Assembly (NCBI RefSeq): GCF_000160075.2
Contig: NZ_KI535340.1
Span: forward strand, 62,001-126,000
Length of the DNA stretch: 64,000 nt
Source: Abiotrophia defectiva ATCC 49176
Lineage (GTDB): Bacteria; Bacillota; Bacilli; Lactobacillales; Aerococcaceae
Direction of reading: 5' to 3'
Shown: positions 1 through 9,185 of the stretch, one piece after another
How the letters are laid out: each line of letters starts with the position of its first letter
How positions within the stretch are numbered: position 1 is the first letter of the stretch
Notes under the pieces: generated by a model
Database searches by the model: none
What the model saw: only the letters and a program-made list of their open reading frames with translations
Told to the model about the DNA's origin: nothing
Translations under genes and position numbers: made by a program

Positions 1-1498
1 TCTTTTGCCCCTTCAAATCATAAGCCGCATCCCAACGGACTTTAAGTTTGCCATTCTCGTCCTTCTCAGGAATCCCGATAAAGAACGGCATTGGCTTCTT
101 AAGGCTGTCCAGATAGTCCTGATAGTTGCTCTCAATTTCTTGCGGAATTGCCGCTGCTACTTCCTCATATTGGCTAGGCGTCAAACCTAGGTGCGTGCTA
201 TCAGGTTCCTTGGTTACATATGGCTGGACGGTCGCCTGATACTTGGCTACTTCTTGACTCAGATAGTCAGGCGTCAACTTGCTTCTCAAATCTTGAATGG
301 CATCATCTAATTCCTTTCGGAATGTTTCAGACTTAAGGGCGCGTTGGAAAAGACGGTTCCCCCAATAGTTGCTGATACCAGACTCCCAGGAAGTCTTACC
401 CGCAAACTGCTCAATCTCATATTCCTTCTTGAAGAAGGCAGAATCATGATCCCAGGGGATAAAATACCAACGCTGACTGTTCTGCGGGCTATAGAGATAG
501 ACATTCCGACTCTGAGTATCGGTGTTACCAATTAAAATCTGGAAGGCCAACCAGTAGGTCAAATTTTCTCGATCAAAGTAAGTATCCAAGGTCTGCTCAA
601 TGGGTTGGTCCAAATCATTGACTGCCTGTAACATCTCAATCAATTTACGATGATCGTGATCACCCTTAATTTCTAGCAACTTCTCAAAGGCTTGCTTATC
701 GAAGTCTGGATCATTTTCTGGTTTAATGACCTCTTCATAAGGCAGAAATTCAAAGAAGTTGACCTTATAGAGTTGGGCATTACTATCCAGACCATGTGCC
801 TTTAGGCCAGCCCCATTGAGCTGTTCCACTTGGGTATAGAGGCCATAATCCACAAATTTATCTGGCTCAGAACCATTTTCATCCTTAACATAGAGATGAA
901 CAAATTGTGTCCGTAAACCCATGATTTGAGGAATGCCACGAATCAAGTCATAAGCCAACTTGTTACGAAAACGCAGGCCATCAGTTTGGTGCTTATTAAG
1001 ATTGAGGGTCCGCTGTCCTTGCCAGCTCCCCTTATTCTTCTTAAGCTTAATCTTGTAGTTTTTCTGTTGGTTACGGCTGGAAGTCTGACCCCGAACCTGG
1101 ACCGTCGCATTCGGTACTGTTTCATTGTAACCCACCTGACCTGCCAAGGGACCCGAGTCATCCCCTGCCTGTAAGATGGCCGCCACTTGATAACGTGGCA
1201 CGCCCCATTTCTCGTAATCATAAGCAGAATAAGTATTGATTTCTTCCCAGGTGTGGTTGGTATTTTCTGACTCGACGCCTGACTTAATGGTCAGGTAGAG
1301 GGTCTTAACCGACTGAGGGTCTTCTTGATAAAGCAAGTCCTTATCTCGCAAATGATAGTTACTTTCGGCAAATTCGACAGTATTCTCCTGACTGACCGAG
1401 GATGATGTGCTAGTTTCTTCTTGACTACAGGCTCCTAGGACACACGTCGCTAGAATCATCACCAGAAGCCCCGCAAGTTTAGGATTTTTTGGTGGCAC
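1..1498 (-). CDS. CotH-family kinase-like lipoprotein, C-terminus cut by window edge
   Basis: An open frame runs from a GTG at 1498 off the left edge (at least 499 residues). The GTG is preceded by an AAAGGGG ribosome-binding site inside pelG and gives a lipoprotein signal: basic start, hydrophobic core, lipobox VLGAC with lipidated Cys24. The frame then shows CotH-kinase hallmarks: RGQTSS near 136-141, GNTDTQSRNVYLY near 328 and IPWDHDSAFF near 350, where the Asp residues fit metal binding and catalysis. CotH proteins are atypical secreted protein kinases first known from spore coats. Here it overlaps the end of pelG by about 20 bases, so it is probably the last known gene of the pel operon and acts at the outer membrane face. 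Its substrate is unknown; an exopolysaccharide-related role is inferred from position only. Alternative start: ATG at 1459, which would lose most of the signal. Confidence 0.82.
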   Translation of the reverse strand, partial: MPPKNPKLAGLLVMILATCVLGACSQEETSTSSSVSQENTVEFAESNYHLRDKDLLYQEDPQSVKTLYLTIKSGVESENTNHTWEEINTYSAYDYEKWGVPRYQVAAILQAGDDSGPLAGQVGYNETVPNATVQVRGQTSSRNQQKNYKIKLKKNKGSWQGQRTLNLNKHQTDGLRFRNKLAYDLIRGIPQIMGLRTQFVHLYVKDENGSEPDKFVDYGLYTQVEQLNGAGLKAHGLDSNAQLYKVNFFEFLPYEEVIKPENDPDFDKQAFEKLLEIKGDHDHRKLIEMLQAVNDLDQPIEQTLDTYFDRENLTYWLAFQILIGNTDTQSRNVYLYSPQNSQRWYFIPWDHDSAFFKKEYEIEQFAGKTSWESGISNYWGNRLFQRALKSETFRKELDDAIQDLRSKLTPDYLSQEVAKYQATVQPYVTKEPDSTHLGLTPSQYEEVAAAIPQEIESNYQDYLDSLKKPMPFFIGIPEKDENGKLKVRWDAAYDLKGQK

Positions 1499-2951
1499 GA
1501 GCGCCCACCCCTTTCAGATAATCATAAAGTCGACTGAATAAGCCTTCATGTGTTATTAAGGTCATCGGCTGGGCACTAAGTGTATAGTACATTAACTTCT
1601 TAGTAAAGCGGTCGAGACGCCAAAGAGCCAGCAAGAAGAAAATACTTGCGGCTACTAAAAAGCCAAAACCTAGAAAAGCACGATTGAAGAATTGCGAGGC
1701 CATGGTAAAGACTGGCGAGGCAATAGCGAAACTAGTAGCAGCCATCAAGGCTCCTTGATAGTCCGTAAAGTACAAGAGCATGGACAAGAGGACATTGGCA
1801 ATGGCATAGATTCCATAGCCAACACACAGAATCCGGAAGTAGCCTCGCATGAGGTCATTAATCCCTAGTGGTAGGACATCCAAGAGCGCATTCCCAGCAG
1901 AAATGGCTAGGACCGTTACGAACAATTGCTTCCAAGCCAAGGCAAGGAGTTCTCGAATCATAACCGTAATCATCTCAACTTCTGCTTCCTTAATATCAGC
2001 AAGCGTCCCTTTCTCATTGAAAAGTCCATAGTAACGCTGATATTTAGGATAGAAATGGACCTCGGTTGCTAAGGCGAAGTTGATGGTCGTTACTAAAATT
2101 GTTAGGAAAGCCAAGAGTACCGGCACATCATAGACTTGAGAGGCATAGAAGAGACCTTTGACACGGCTCCCCCAGGGACCAAACCAGACCACAAAGATGT
2201 GGCCAAAAATCCCGATATGCAAGAAGAAACCAATCAAGGTCAAGTCGAAGAACTTGTCCATCCATTTGAAGAAAAGGAAGGACTCCTTTAGCATATCCAA
2301 ATCCAAAGGGAAATAACGTGCCAGCAAGTAGACAATCCCCAGAAACATAAACCCATAACCCACGCAGACACTCAGCAAGAGCGCCGTTAAGGCTGGAAAC
2401 TTAATGGCTAAGAGGCACCAACCTACCAAGAATGTCAGGACACTTGCTGCCAAAAAGGCTAAGAGAATGGACTTATAATCTTTGAGGGCGGTCAGATACT
2501 GGACCCCATTCCAGACAAAAATCAATTCCATAAATAAGATCAAATTCAAGACTAACTGAACAGGCGTTAAGCCAGAAAATATGAGAAATGGCGTATATAA
2601 TAAGGCCCCTATTCCAATCATAGTAGCCGAAGAGCCCCAAAAAGATGGAATAATATAAGCTTCTTTCTCTTCATAAAGCATATCCGAGGCAAAACGCGTC
2701 ACTGCATAAGAGAAGAAAGAATTGACTGTCAGAGAAGCTAAGATAGCGTAAGTAATCATACTAGTCAAGAAATCTCGATCTAAACGATTGAGGCCCACAT
2801 AACCTGCCAAATAAGAAATCCCAAAGATTAAGGTTCCCCCAAGGACCATGGGGCCAGCATAGATTACGCCCGTATAGCCATAGGCTTTGGCACGTGAGAA
2901 GAGGCCTTTTTGGTCAAAGACCTTACGTAGTTCAAATCCAATCCCTGCCAT
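1479..2951 (-). CDS. pelG: PelG, Pel exopolysaccharide membrane transporter
   Basis: A 490-residue polytopic membrane protein starting MAGIGFELRKVF, a typical PelG N-terminus. About twelve hydrophobic segments run from residue 20 to about 450, as expected of MOP/MATE-like flippases. PelG is the inner-membrane component that, with PelF, PelD and PelE, makes and exports the Pel polymer. The start overlaps the pelF stop as TAATG, so translation is coupled. Length and order (pelF then pelG) match described Gram-positive pel clusters. No unusual truncation is seen. Confidence 0.93.
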   Translation of the reverse strand: MAGIGFELRKVFDQKGLFSRAKAYGYTGVIYAGPMVLGGTLIFGISYLAGYVGLNRLDRDFLTSMITYAILASLTVNSFFSYAVTRFASDMLYEEKEAYIIPSFWGSSATMIGIGALLYTPFLIFSGLTPVQLVLNLILFMELIFVWNGVQYLTALKDYKSILLAFLAASVLTFLVGWCLLAIKFPALTALLLSVCVGYGFMFLGIVYLLARYFPLDLDMLKESFLFFKWMDKFFDLTLIGFFLHIGIFGHIFVVWFGPWGSRVKGLFYASQVYDVPVLLAFLTILVTTINFALATEVHFYPKYQRYYGLFNEKGTLADIKEAEVEMITVMIRELLALAWKQLFVTVLAISAGNALLDVLPLGINDLMRGYFRILCVGYGIYAIANVLLSMLLYFTDYQGALMAATSFAIASPVFTMASQFFNRAFLGFGFLVAASIFFLLALWRLDRFTKKLMYYTLSAQPMTLITHEGLFSRLYDYLKGVGARATKKS

Positions 2952-4357
2952 TAGGCACTCACCTCCTCATACATGGCCAAATAACCCTTGAGCATACGGT
3001 CATATTGATAATAACGTTGAACACGTTCCCGCCCAATGGCGCCCATTTTGAGTCGATCTTCTTGCGAACGACACATGGCTTCCATGGCATCCGCCAAACC
3101 CTTTTGATAAGTTGGCGGCACAATATAGCCCGCTATTCCTAAGTCATCACCAGGTCCGCCTTCTAACAGTTCCCGACAGCAACCCACATCGGTTGTCACA
3201 CAAGGACGACCTGATGCCAGTGACTCTAAGACTGATAAAGGCTGAGCCTCCGAGATGCTGGTCAGAATGGTAAAGTCTAAGTTTTCCATATAGGAAACTA
3301 TGTCCACCCGACCCGTAAAAATCACATTATCCAATTGCATTTGCTTAACCAAGTCATAGCATTCTTGGGCATATTCCTCATCATCCACGCCACCCATAAT
3401 ATGGAGGCGAACATTATCAAGCCGGTTACTTAACTCGTAGAAGGCATAAAGCATGGTCTTAATATCCTTAATAGGTGCCAGACGCACAACCGCTCCAATA
3501 TCTACCACACCATCTGGAATCTTGGCAGGAACAGAAGCAAAGCGTTGGACATCAATCCCATTCTCTACCACACGGCAACGTGCTGGATCACATCCAATCT
3601 CAATTTGAGTCAAACGCGCTTGGGTGAAAAGGCAAGAGATGATTTGGGCACGACTGTAAATAATATCCGATAACATGTAGAAAAACTTAATCCAGTGTTC
3701 CTTCATACTTGGTAACACCCAGCTAGAGCGGATGATTTCTTCCTCTCGCTCCCGGGTATAGATACCGTGCTCACTCAACAAGATAGGCTTATCGTAGCGA
3801 TATTGGCCTAAAAGCGCCAAAATTCCACTATAGCCAGTTGAAATAGCATGATAGACATCTGCCTGAGGAACAGACTGGCCTAAGAGATAGAAGACAGGCA
3901 AAAGCATCGAGCGAATGGTATGGAACACTTCAGCAAAAGCGTTATAGGCATATTGCTGCTGAACCATTTCCACCATCATCTCAAGGAAATTCTCACTCTG
4001 GAGGAAGTCAACAGGGTTCAGTTTCTTATCCTGATAGAGCTGGCAAAGCACCTGCCAATCAGGCCGACCTGTCTCCATGACCTGTCTTAGGGCGTCCAGT
4101 TCAGAGGCCGTAAAATGATAATCAAAGAGTCGCTTACTTGGCGCCACATGTAGCGCATCATCTAGGAATACTTCATGGACTTCAACCACATTATCTGGTA
4201 ACTGGTAGACAAATTGTCCTTTTGATTTGGACTTAGCCCCAATCACCCAGAGGACAAATTCGTGTTGAGGCATATTTTGGATATATTGATGCATCCAAGT
4301 TGAGACCCCACCATGGACATAAGGATAGCTTCCTTCTAAAATCAAACAAATTCTCAT
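2951..4357 (-). CDS. pelF: PelF, GT4-family glycosyltransferase of Pel synthesis
   Basis: A 468-residue GT-B fold glycosyltransferase. The N-terminus has the PelF signature YVHGGVSTWMHQYI (residues about 12-25). The C-terminal half carries a nucleotide-sugar site with the EX7E-type stretch SEAQPLSVLESLASGRP (about 366-382). PelF polymerises UDP-GalNAc/GlcNAc into the Pel chain in the cytoplasm and hands it to PelG. It starts 2 bases after the pelA stop and overlaps pelG by one base, so it sits in one transcription unit. Confidence 0.94.
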   Translation of the reverse strand: MRICLILEGSYPYVHGGVSTWMHQYIQNMPQHEFVLWVIGAKSKSKGQFVYQLPDNVVEVHEVFLDDALHVAPSKRLFDYHFTASELDALRQVMETGRPDWQVLCQLYQDKKLNPVDFLQSENFLEMMVEMVQQQYAYNAFAEVFHTIRSMLLPVFYLLGQSVPQADVYHAISTGYSGILALLGQYRYDKPILLSEHGIYTREREEEIIRSSWVLPSMKEHWIKFFYMLSDIIYSRAQIISCLFTQARLTQIEIGCDPARCRVVENGIDVQRFASVPAKIPDGVVDIGAVVRLAPIKDIKTMLYAFYELSNRLDNVRLHIMGGVDDEEYAQECYDLVKQMQLDNVIFTGRVDIVSYMENLDFTILTSISEAQPLSVLESLASGRPCVTTDVGCCRELLEGGPGDDLGIAGYIVPPTYQKGLADAMEAMCRSQEDRLKMGAIGRERVQRYYQYDRMLKGYLAMYEEVSA

Positions 4358-4359
4358 CC

Positions 4360-6192
4360 TTATTCCTCACTCCAGTCCATGGTGACTTTGGCTTGCGTTG
4401 CTTTCAAGAGATAGAGATCCCCCGTTAAATGCGTCAGGGTTCCACCATTTACATGACTTCCCACTTGACCTTCATTGATACGCACAAAGAGATAAACCTC
4501 ATCATAGAAATGCTCAAAAGTCCATTGGATACCAGTAGAAGTCACCTCTTGCTTAGGTGCTAAAGCCGCATAACGCTGTACTGCCCCAGATAACTGTGAG
4601 CCTGTGAGGTCACGTAGACTTGGTGCTGATTCCTTGAGCCAACTAATATAGTGTTCCAAGTTCTTCTTGAGAGTACCCCAGCCTAGTTCAGCCCCTCGAT
4701 CAGTGTCCAAAGGATCATCCGGATGGATAAAGTGACTATTAACGAAATGCAGATTAAGCTCAGAGAAAGCCGCTAGCTGCATAAAATCATCAATTATCCC
4801 ACCCGAAATAACACGAGGCTGTTCTACCATACCATCGGCAGCCCATTCAAATTCTTGCGCGTAGGCGAAATCCCCGGGGAAATAAGTACTGGCAATGGTT
4901 TTAACTTCCGGTATCTCGTGGGTCAATACTGCTCGACCTTCCGGTGACAAAACATTGGAAGGTGGAACATAGACCGATTTTTCCACATTAGGGAAGAGTT
5001 GTTCATTAAAGCGAACTAATTCCTTCATGGCCGATATCATAGCGGATTTATCCCAGGTATGATAAGAGTAAACTCCTTTATAGTCTAAGCTCTTAGGTGA
5101 AAGAGGTTGGTGGTTATAACCATGATACCCAATTTCACCACCTGAACGCAGCAACATATTCCCAAAATAAACGAAGCGGGCAATATCTTCCTGGTCATGA
5201 ACTTGGCCAGAAGTGTCATCTTCGTAGTTTTCAATCGTTGCGCCGGTATACTTAATCCCGTATTTATCAACAAAACTTAGCATGTCTACCCACCAAATAT
5301 TGGTGTAGAAGTCCGCCACATTGAGATTATAGTCCCGCTTGACGTACTTACCATCACCACTCGGTACTGGCGCTGGAAAGTCATCCAGATAGAAGGCCGA
5401 TCCGTTAATAACTGGATAACTTGAAACCTTGCCTAAAAGGCTAAAAGAAGCCGCATAAAGTCCCCGAGTCACCTTGTTATAGATTCCAAAGTTATCAATC
5501 ACAAATTTGCCTTTACCATAACGATGTTCCCAAATCAGAGGTAAGAGCCCCTGACCTTCCTTGCGACTGACAAGAACCTTAGCCTTGTCCGACAGGTCCA
5601 CCTTAAGCGCTGAGTCAAAGGGTTCCTCAATCACATACTCTCGGCCACCGCCAATCATGAAGTCTGGTTCTACGTAAAACTTGTCTACCAGTCCATGGTC
5701 AGCTTGAGACTGTTCAATCCCAAGCGCCTGTTCAATTAAGGACAGGCGACTAGATTTTTGAAGGGTCAAGGCAAATTGAGCATAGCCTCCTGCCTCTACC
5801 CAGTCTCGTAAAGCTACGAGCTCATCATCTAGATCATCTAACTGGGAAATCAACATCACGACCTTCTCGTAGCCAGACAAATCCGGAAAAGAATCCTTGG
5901 CAATATCAATCTGCTTGTAGCCGACCTTCATGTCCTTAAGAATTTGTTGGAATTGCTCCTTGGCTAAGTTACTAGATGGATCGCGACTATCCGTCACAAC
6001 CAGTGTATTAACCGGCACTTGGGCTTGGGCTTGATCTGCTGTCACAACTGGCCCCGTCAAGTAAGTAAAGGGTTGTTTTTGGACTTGATAGCCAATCCCT
6101 TGGCGTTCAATAAACAAAGCTATAGCCAAGACCAAAAAGCCAATAAAGACTAAAACTAGGCCTCTATATCTAAATTGTTGCCATTTTTTCAT
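4360..6192 (-). CDS. pelA: PelA-type polysaccharide deacetylase (DUF2194-like), membrane-anchored
   Basis: A 610-residue protein. I chose the ATG at 6192 (MKKWQQF) because AGGGGGG stands just upstream; a longer in-frame start at 6273 lies inside pelE. Residues 9-29 form one N-terminal membrane anchor. An extracytoplasmic region of about 200 residues precedes a carbohydrate-esterase-4-like deacetylase part. That part has a TIENYEDD acidic motif (about 323) and the metal-binding HGYNH (about 357). In Gram-positive pel clusters this deacetylase-only PelA partly deacetylates the exported polymer. No glycoside-hydrolase domain is fused, unlike Pseudomonas PelA, and no separate hydrolase gene is seen in the window. 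Confidence 0.85.
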   Translation of the reverse strand: MKKWQQFRYRGLVLVFIGFLVLAIALFIERQGIGYQVQKQPFTYLTGPVVTADQAQAQVPVNTLVVTDSRDPSSNLAKEQFQQILKDMKVGYKQIDIAKDSFPDLSGYEKVVMLISQLDDLDDELVALRDWVEAGGYAQFALTLQKSSRLSLIEQALGIEQSQADHGLVDKFYVEPDFMIGGGREYVIEEPFDSALKVDLSDKAKVLVSRKEGQGLLPLIWEHRYGKGKFVIDNFGIYNKVTRGLYAASFSLLGKVSSYPVINGSAFYLDDFPAPVPSGDGKYVKRDYNLNVADFYTNIWWVDMLSFVDKYGIKYTGATIENYEDDTSGQVHDQEDIARFVYFGNMLLRSGGEIGYHGYNHQPLSPKSLDYKGVYSYHTWDKSAMISAMKELVRFNEQLFPNVEKSVYVPPSNVLSPEGRAVLTHEIPEVKTIASTYFPGDFAYAQEFEWAADGMVEQPRVISGGIIDDFMQLAAFSELNLHFVNSHFIHPDDPLDTDRGAELGWGTLKKNLEHYISWLKESAPSLRDLTGSQLSGAVQRYAALAPKQEVTSTGIQWTFEHFYDEVYLFVRINEGQVGSHVNGGTLTHLTGDLYLLKATQAKVTMDWSEE

Positions 6193-6202
6193 GCAATCCC
6201 CC

Positions 6203-7129
6203 CTATGCTTGAAGTCGCCAAGCGTCAATGATTTGGCGATTATGGCGTGACAAATAGACTTGTCGTGTCTCAATATCTTGGTAGAATTGCTGCAAACCTA
6301 ATCGATCACCTTGAGCGACCAAGGCCTGAAACTGAAAGACACGATAAGCTTCTTCCATTGGCCATTGAACTTGGCAGTAATCCAAGATTTGGCGCAGGCG
6401 CTGTCCTTCTCCTAGCGCTAGATACTGACCGCCTAACCGAAGATAGTCCTTTAATTCATGGCTAATCGCCACTTTACGTCGCAATAAATCAATGTATTGG
6501 CGTCGTGAGCTCTCAGCAAACTTTCCAGCTACTAGGCCAGATGCCAAATAGTCTTCTAGAGCTAGACAGAGCTTCTCCAAAATGTCAATATCATCCGGCT
6601 GCTTAAGCAATTCTTGCTTAAGTTCTTGTATCTTTAAATCATATTCCTTATGTAACTCGGCTAGCATAACTGTCGCATAATGGACTACTTCCACGTCTTC
6701 ATTCATACGCGCTTGCTGCAACAAAGCGACGACATTGCTTGGTTGGTCCTTGAGCATACTCATGGTCAATTCGCGCTTGATAGCTGAATCATTGAGTAAA
6801 AGTGCTTCTTCAATTGGCACCCATAAGCGCACATCCTCAGATGATTGTAGAGAAATCGGTGCTTGGTCTTCTTCATCCGATAGCTGCTCGTCCATATCCT
6901 GAGCGCTTGCTTCCTGCTGACTCACCACAATAGACTGGAAGCCTTCACGACTATACATGCGCCAGTAGACTAAGGCAACCGATAATGGGCCTATGTATGG
7001 CATCAAAAGAATCGGTAGCCATAAAATTGGATGTAAAGTAACCTTGCGGGCCAGCATCTGCCGATAGAGGCCGTAAGCTAGGATGCCGTGTCCTAGTAAT
7101 AAGACAAGCAAAATTAAGGTCGGTAGCAT
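6203..7129 (-). CDS. pelE: PelE-like membrane protein with helical repeats
   Basis: A 308-residue protein with two hydrophobic segments (about 2-22 and 37-58) followed by an acidic linker and a soluble alpha-helical region rich in Leu/Ala and Glu/Gln that reads like TPR-type helical pairs. This layout and its place between pelD and the deacetylase match PelE, which scaffolds the Pel synthase complex at the inner membrane face. Primary-sequence conservation in PelE is low, so the assignment rests mostly on architecture and synteny. It ends 10 bases before the chosen pelA start. Confidence 0.75.
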   Translation of the reverse strand: MLPTLILLVLLLGHGILAYGLYRQMLARKVTLHPILWLPILLMPYIGPLSVALVYWRMYSREGFQSIVVSQQEASAQDMDEQLSDEEDQAPISLQSSEDVRLWVPIEEALLLNDSAIKRELTMSMLKDQPSNVVALLQQARMNEDVEVVHYATVMLAELHKEYDLKIQELKQELLKQPDDIDILEKLCLALEDYLASGLVAGKFAESSRRQYIDLLRRKVAISHELKDYLRLGGQYLALGEGQRLRQILDYCQVQWPMEEAYRVFQFQALVAQGDRLGLQQFYQDIETRQVYLSRHNRQIIDAWRLQA

Positions 7130-7170
7130 AATGGTTTCCCCTTCTTTTCTTTCTTGCTAGTTGTCATCGG

Positions 7171-8940
7171 TTAGCGACCATTCACTTCCAAGGCGTGTTG
7201 GAAAGCTATTTCGATTAAACCAAAGATGACACGGAGTTGGTTATAATGAGCCAAATCCATCGGATCTAACTGGCCTTCTTGTAAACCGATGACAATGACT
7301 AACTGACTACGGTAGCGTAATCCAGCAACATAATGTGGCAAATTAGGATCTAGTTGTCGATTAAGCCAAAGCTCCCCCGACATTAATGGCTCTGCCAATT
7401 GACCCAGTGCCCCATCTAAGAGCGGGGTCGTCAAGGTCTGACTCAGGCCAGGAACTGCAGCTAATTGGTTGGCACCTGTTACTTGATAGAAGACTAAAGC
7501 CATTGGATCTACTAATTCTACTAGTAGTTCTTGAGCTACCTTAAGTACCGCTTCCGGTGTTGCTTGGTTAAGTCGCTCCACCCAACTATATAGACGGCCA
7601 TAGGAATCCCGTCGCCCCATAATTTGCTTTTTCAAACTGGATTTTTCAAGTAGCATATCGCGATAGAGATGGCGAACTAGATGTCCTTTATCCCGCAGCA
7701 GCTGGTTCTCTCTGGATAAGACTGCTTTGTCCTGTAAGGCTTCTGCCCGTAAGCGTCCTACCATGGCCCCTGTTACCAAATAGACTACAAAAGGCACCCA
7801 GTTGAGTGGGTCGTAGAATACGGTAATCCAGTTATTTCCTGAAGTGATGTAGACATAGAGCAAGCCAATAGAGGATAAACTAGCTGCTAATAAGCCCATC
7901 GATATACCGCCCGTCATGGCCATCATCACAATGAAAAGCAAGCGGACATCAATCACTCGGAACTGTTGTTGGTTACTTAATAAGAGCGCGAAGATTTCTG
8001 ACAGCCCAAATAAAAGCAACAATTCTAGAATACGAACAAGGGTTGGATGAAGTCCCATCCAGGTCTTCAAGTCCTGCCACCAAGCAAAGATAGACGTATT
8101 GACCTTACCTAGGTAGGATTCTTTTAAAATCCCTTGCCAGTCTTCAAGTGGATTCAACTGAGGGAACCAACCATAGCGTGTCCGTAGTGAAGGTTCCGTC
8201 ACCTGGCTAGCATCAACTTGCTGCAAATTACCTTTGGTAAAGCTGATTGGTACCTTGGGCTGTAAGTGATGCATACTTAAGGCTAAATCTTGATAGGTCA
8301 ATTTGAAGCTATTTGGCACCAGTAAGAGTTCTGATTCATCCGTCCAATCATCCAAAACCTTATGCAATAAGCTAGCCAAATCATGAATATGTAAGAAGAG
8401 AAAGTCACTCTCTCGATTTTCTTTGAAACGTGCAGGCTTACCGGCAGCCCATTGGCTAAAGATCCGATCCAAATAGTCAGGTAATAAATGGTCTGCATAG
8501 AGATGTAGCAGGCGAATGACTTTGACTGCTACTCCATGGTCATGCCCTTCGAACAAACAGAGTTGCTCATAGCTTTGCGCCAATTGGGTGCCCTGTTGCT
8601 TATCTTGATAGCCAGCTTGCGGACCTTCCAAATAACAAAAGCGCTGAATTTTATGGGTTTTACAAGCTGTTAGTAACTGTTGAAGTGATTCCCCTTCCCC
8701 AACTTCCTGAGAATGTAAGGTTAGGAAGTTTGAGAAGAAGACTACCTGGTCAATATCATAGGTGTCAAAAATCTCCTCCAAGGCCCAGTCCTTATTATCA
8801 GGAGATAGCACCGTCAAACGTTGGCGATAGGAAGATTTTAGGTCGCAGGCTCCCAAAATAATGACACGCATGTCGGGAAAGGCTTCTTGGATAAATTCTC
8901 GCGTCAGGTACCGCGTGTTTCCAGTTACAAGTATGTTCAT
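7171..8940 (-). CDS. pelD: PelD-like protein: degenerate SDR + TM + GAF, no GGDEF domain
   Basis: First gene of the pel operon, 589 residues. Residues 1 to about 240 resemble an NAD-dependent epimerase (MNILVTGNTRYLTREF), but the glycine-rich GxxGxxG loop is broken, so cofactor binding is doubtful. Hydrophobic segments follow at about 300-395, then a short coiled coil (LSRENQLLRDKGHLVRHLY) and a GAF-like domain to the C-terminus. PelD in Pseudomonas and Bacillus ends in a degenerate GGDEF domain that binds c-di-GMP through an RxxD site. This protein ends after GAF, so that control is absent. Scaffolding of PelF/PelE/PelG is the inferred role. Confidence 0.8.
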   Translation of the reverse strand: MNILVTGNTRYLTREFIQEAFPDMRVIILGACDLKSSYRQRLTVLSPDNKDWALEEIFDTYDIDQVVFFSNFLTLHSQEVGEGESLQQLLTACKTHKIQRFCYLEGPQAGYQDKQQGTQLAQSYEQLCLFEGHDHGVAVKVIRLLHLYADHLLPDYLDRIFSQWAAGKPARFKENRESDFLFLHIHDLASLLHKVLDDWTDESELLLVPNSFKLTYQDLALSMHHLQPKVPISFTKGNLQQVDASQVTEPSLRTRYGWFPQLNPLEDWQGILKESYLGKVNTSIFAWWQDLKTWMGLHPTLVRILELLLLFGLSEIFALLLSNQQQFRVIDVRLLFIVMMAMTGGISMGLLAASLSSIGLLYVYITSGNNWITVFYDPLNWVPFVVYLVTGAMVGRLRAEALQDKAVLSRENQLLRDKGHLVRHLYRDMLLEKSSLKKQIMGRRDSYGRLYSWVERLNQATPEAVLKVAQELLVELVDPMALVFYQVTGANQLAAVPGLSQTLTTPLLDGALGQLAEPLMSGELWLNRQLDPNLPHYVAGLRYRSQLVIVIGLQEGQLDPMDLAHYNQLRVIFGLIEIAFQHALEVNGR

Positions 8941-9121
8941 GATTGTTTCTTACCCCTCGAATTTCTTTTGTGGCAGCGTCTCCTTGTAATTGCCGAAACC
9001 GCCTATAATCATCACAATATAAATAGAAATGAATTTGTCAGTTATAAGACGGAATTACAAAATAAAATCTTAGTTGCTTATCTTTAAGCACCTTGATAGA
9101 CCCTACCCTAAGGTCGGCCCT

Positions 9122-9149
9122 ATTATATCATTCTATAAATGTAGGTCAA
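9122..9149 (-). promoter_or_regulatory. Candidate sigma-A promoter of the pel operon
   Basis: Minus-strand TTGACC, 16-base spacer, TATAAT. It lies about 180 bases upstream of the pelD start. The fit to consensus is strong (5/6 and 6/6). Confidence 0.7.
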
Positions 9150-9160
9150 AGGTTATCTCA

Positions 9161-9185
9161 TTTTGGTAGAGGGTCGTTACCAAAA
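9161..9185. promoter_or_regulatory. Perfect inverted repeat just upstream of the pel -35 box
   Basis: TTTTGGTA, 9 bases, TACCAAAA: perfect 8-base arms, ending 12 bases from the -35 hexamer. The position fits an activator or repressor operator. The binding protein is unknown and no regulator gene is adjacent. Confidence 0.55.
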
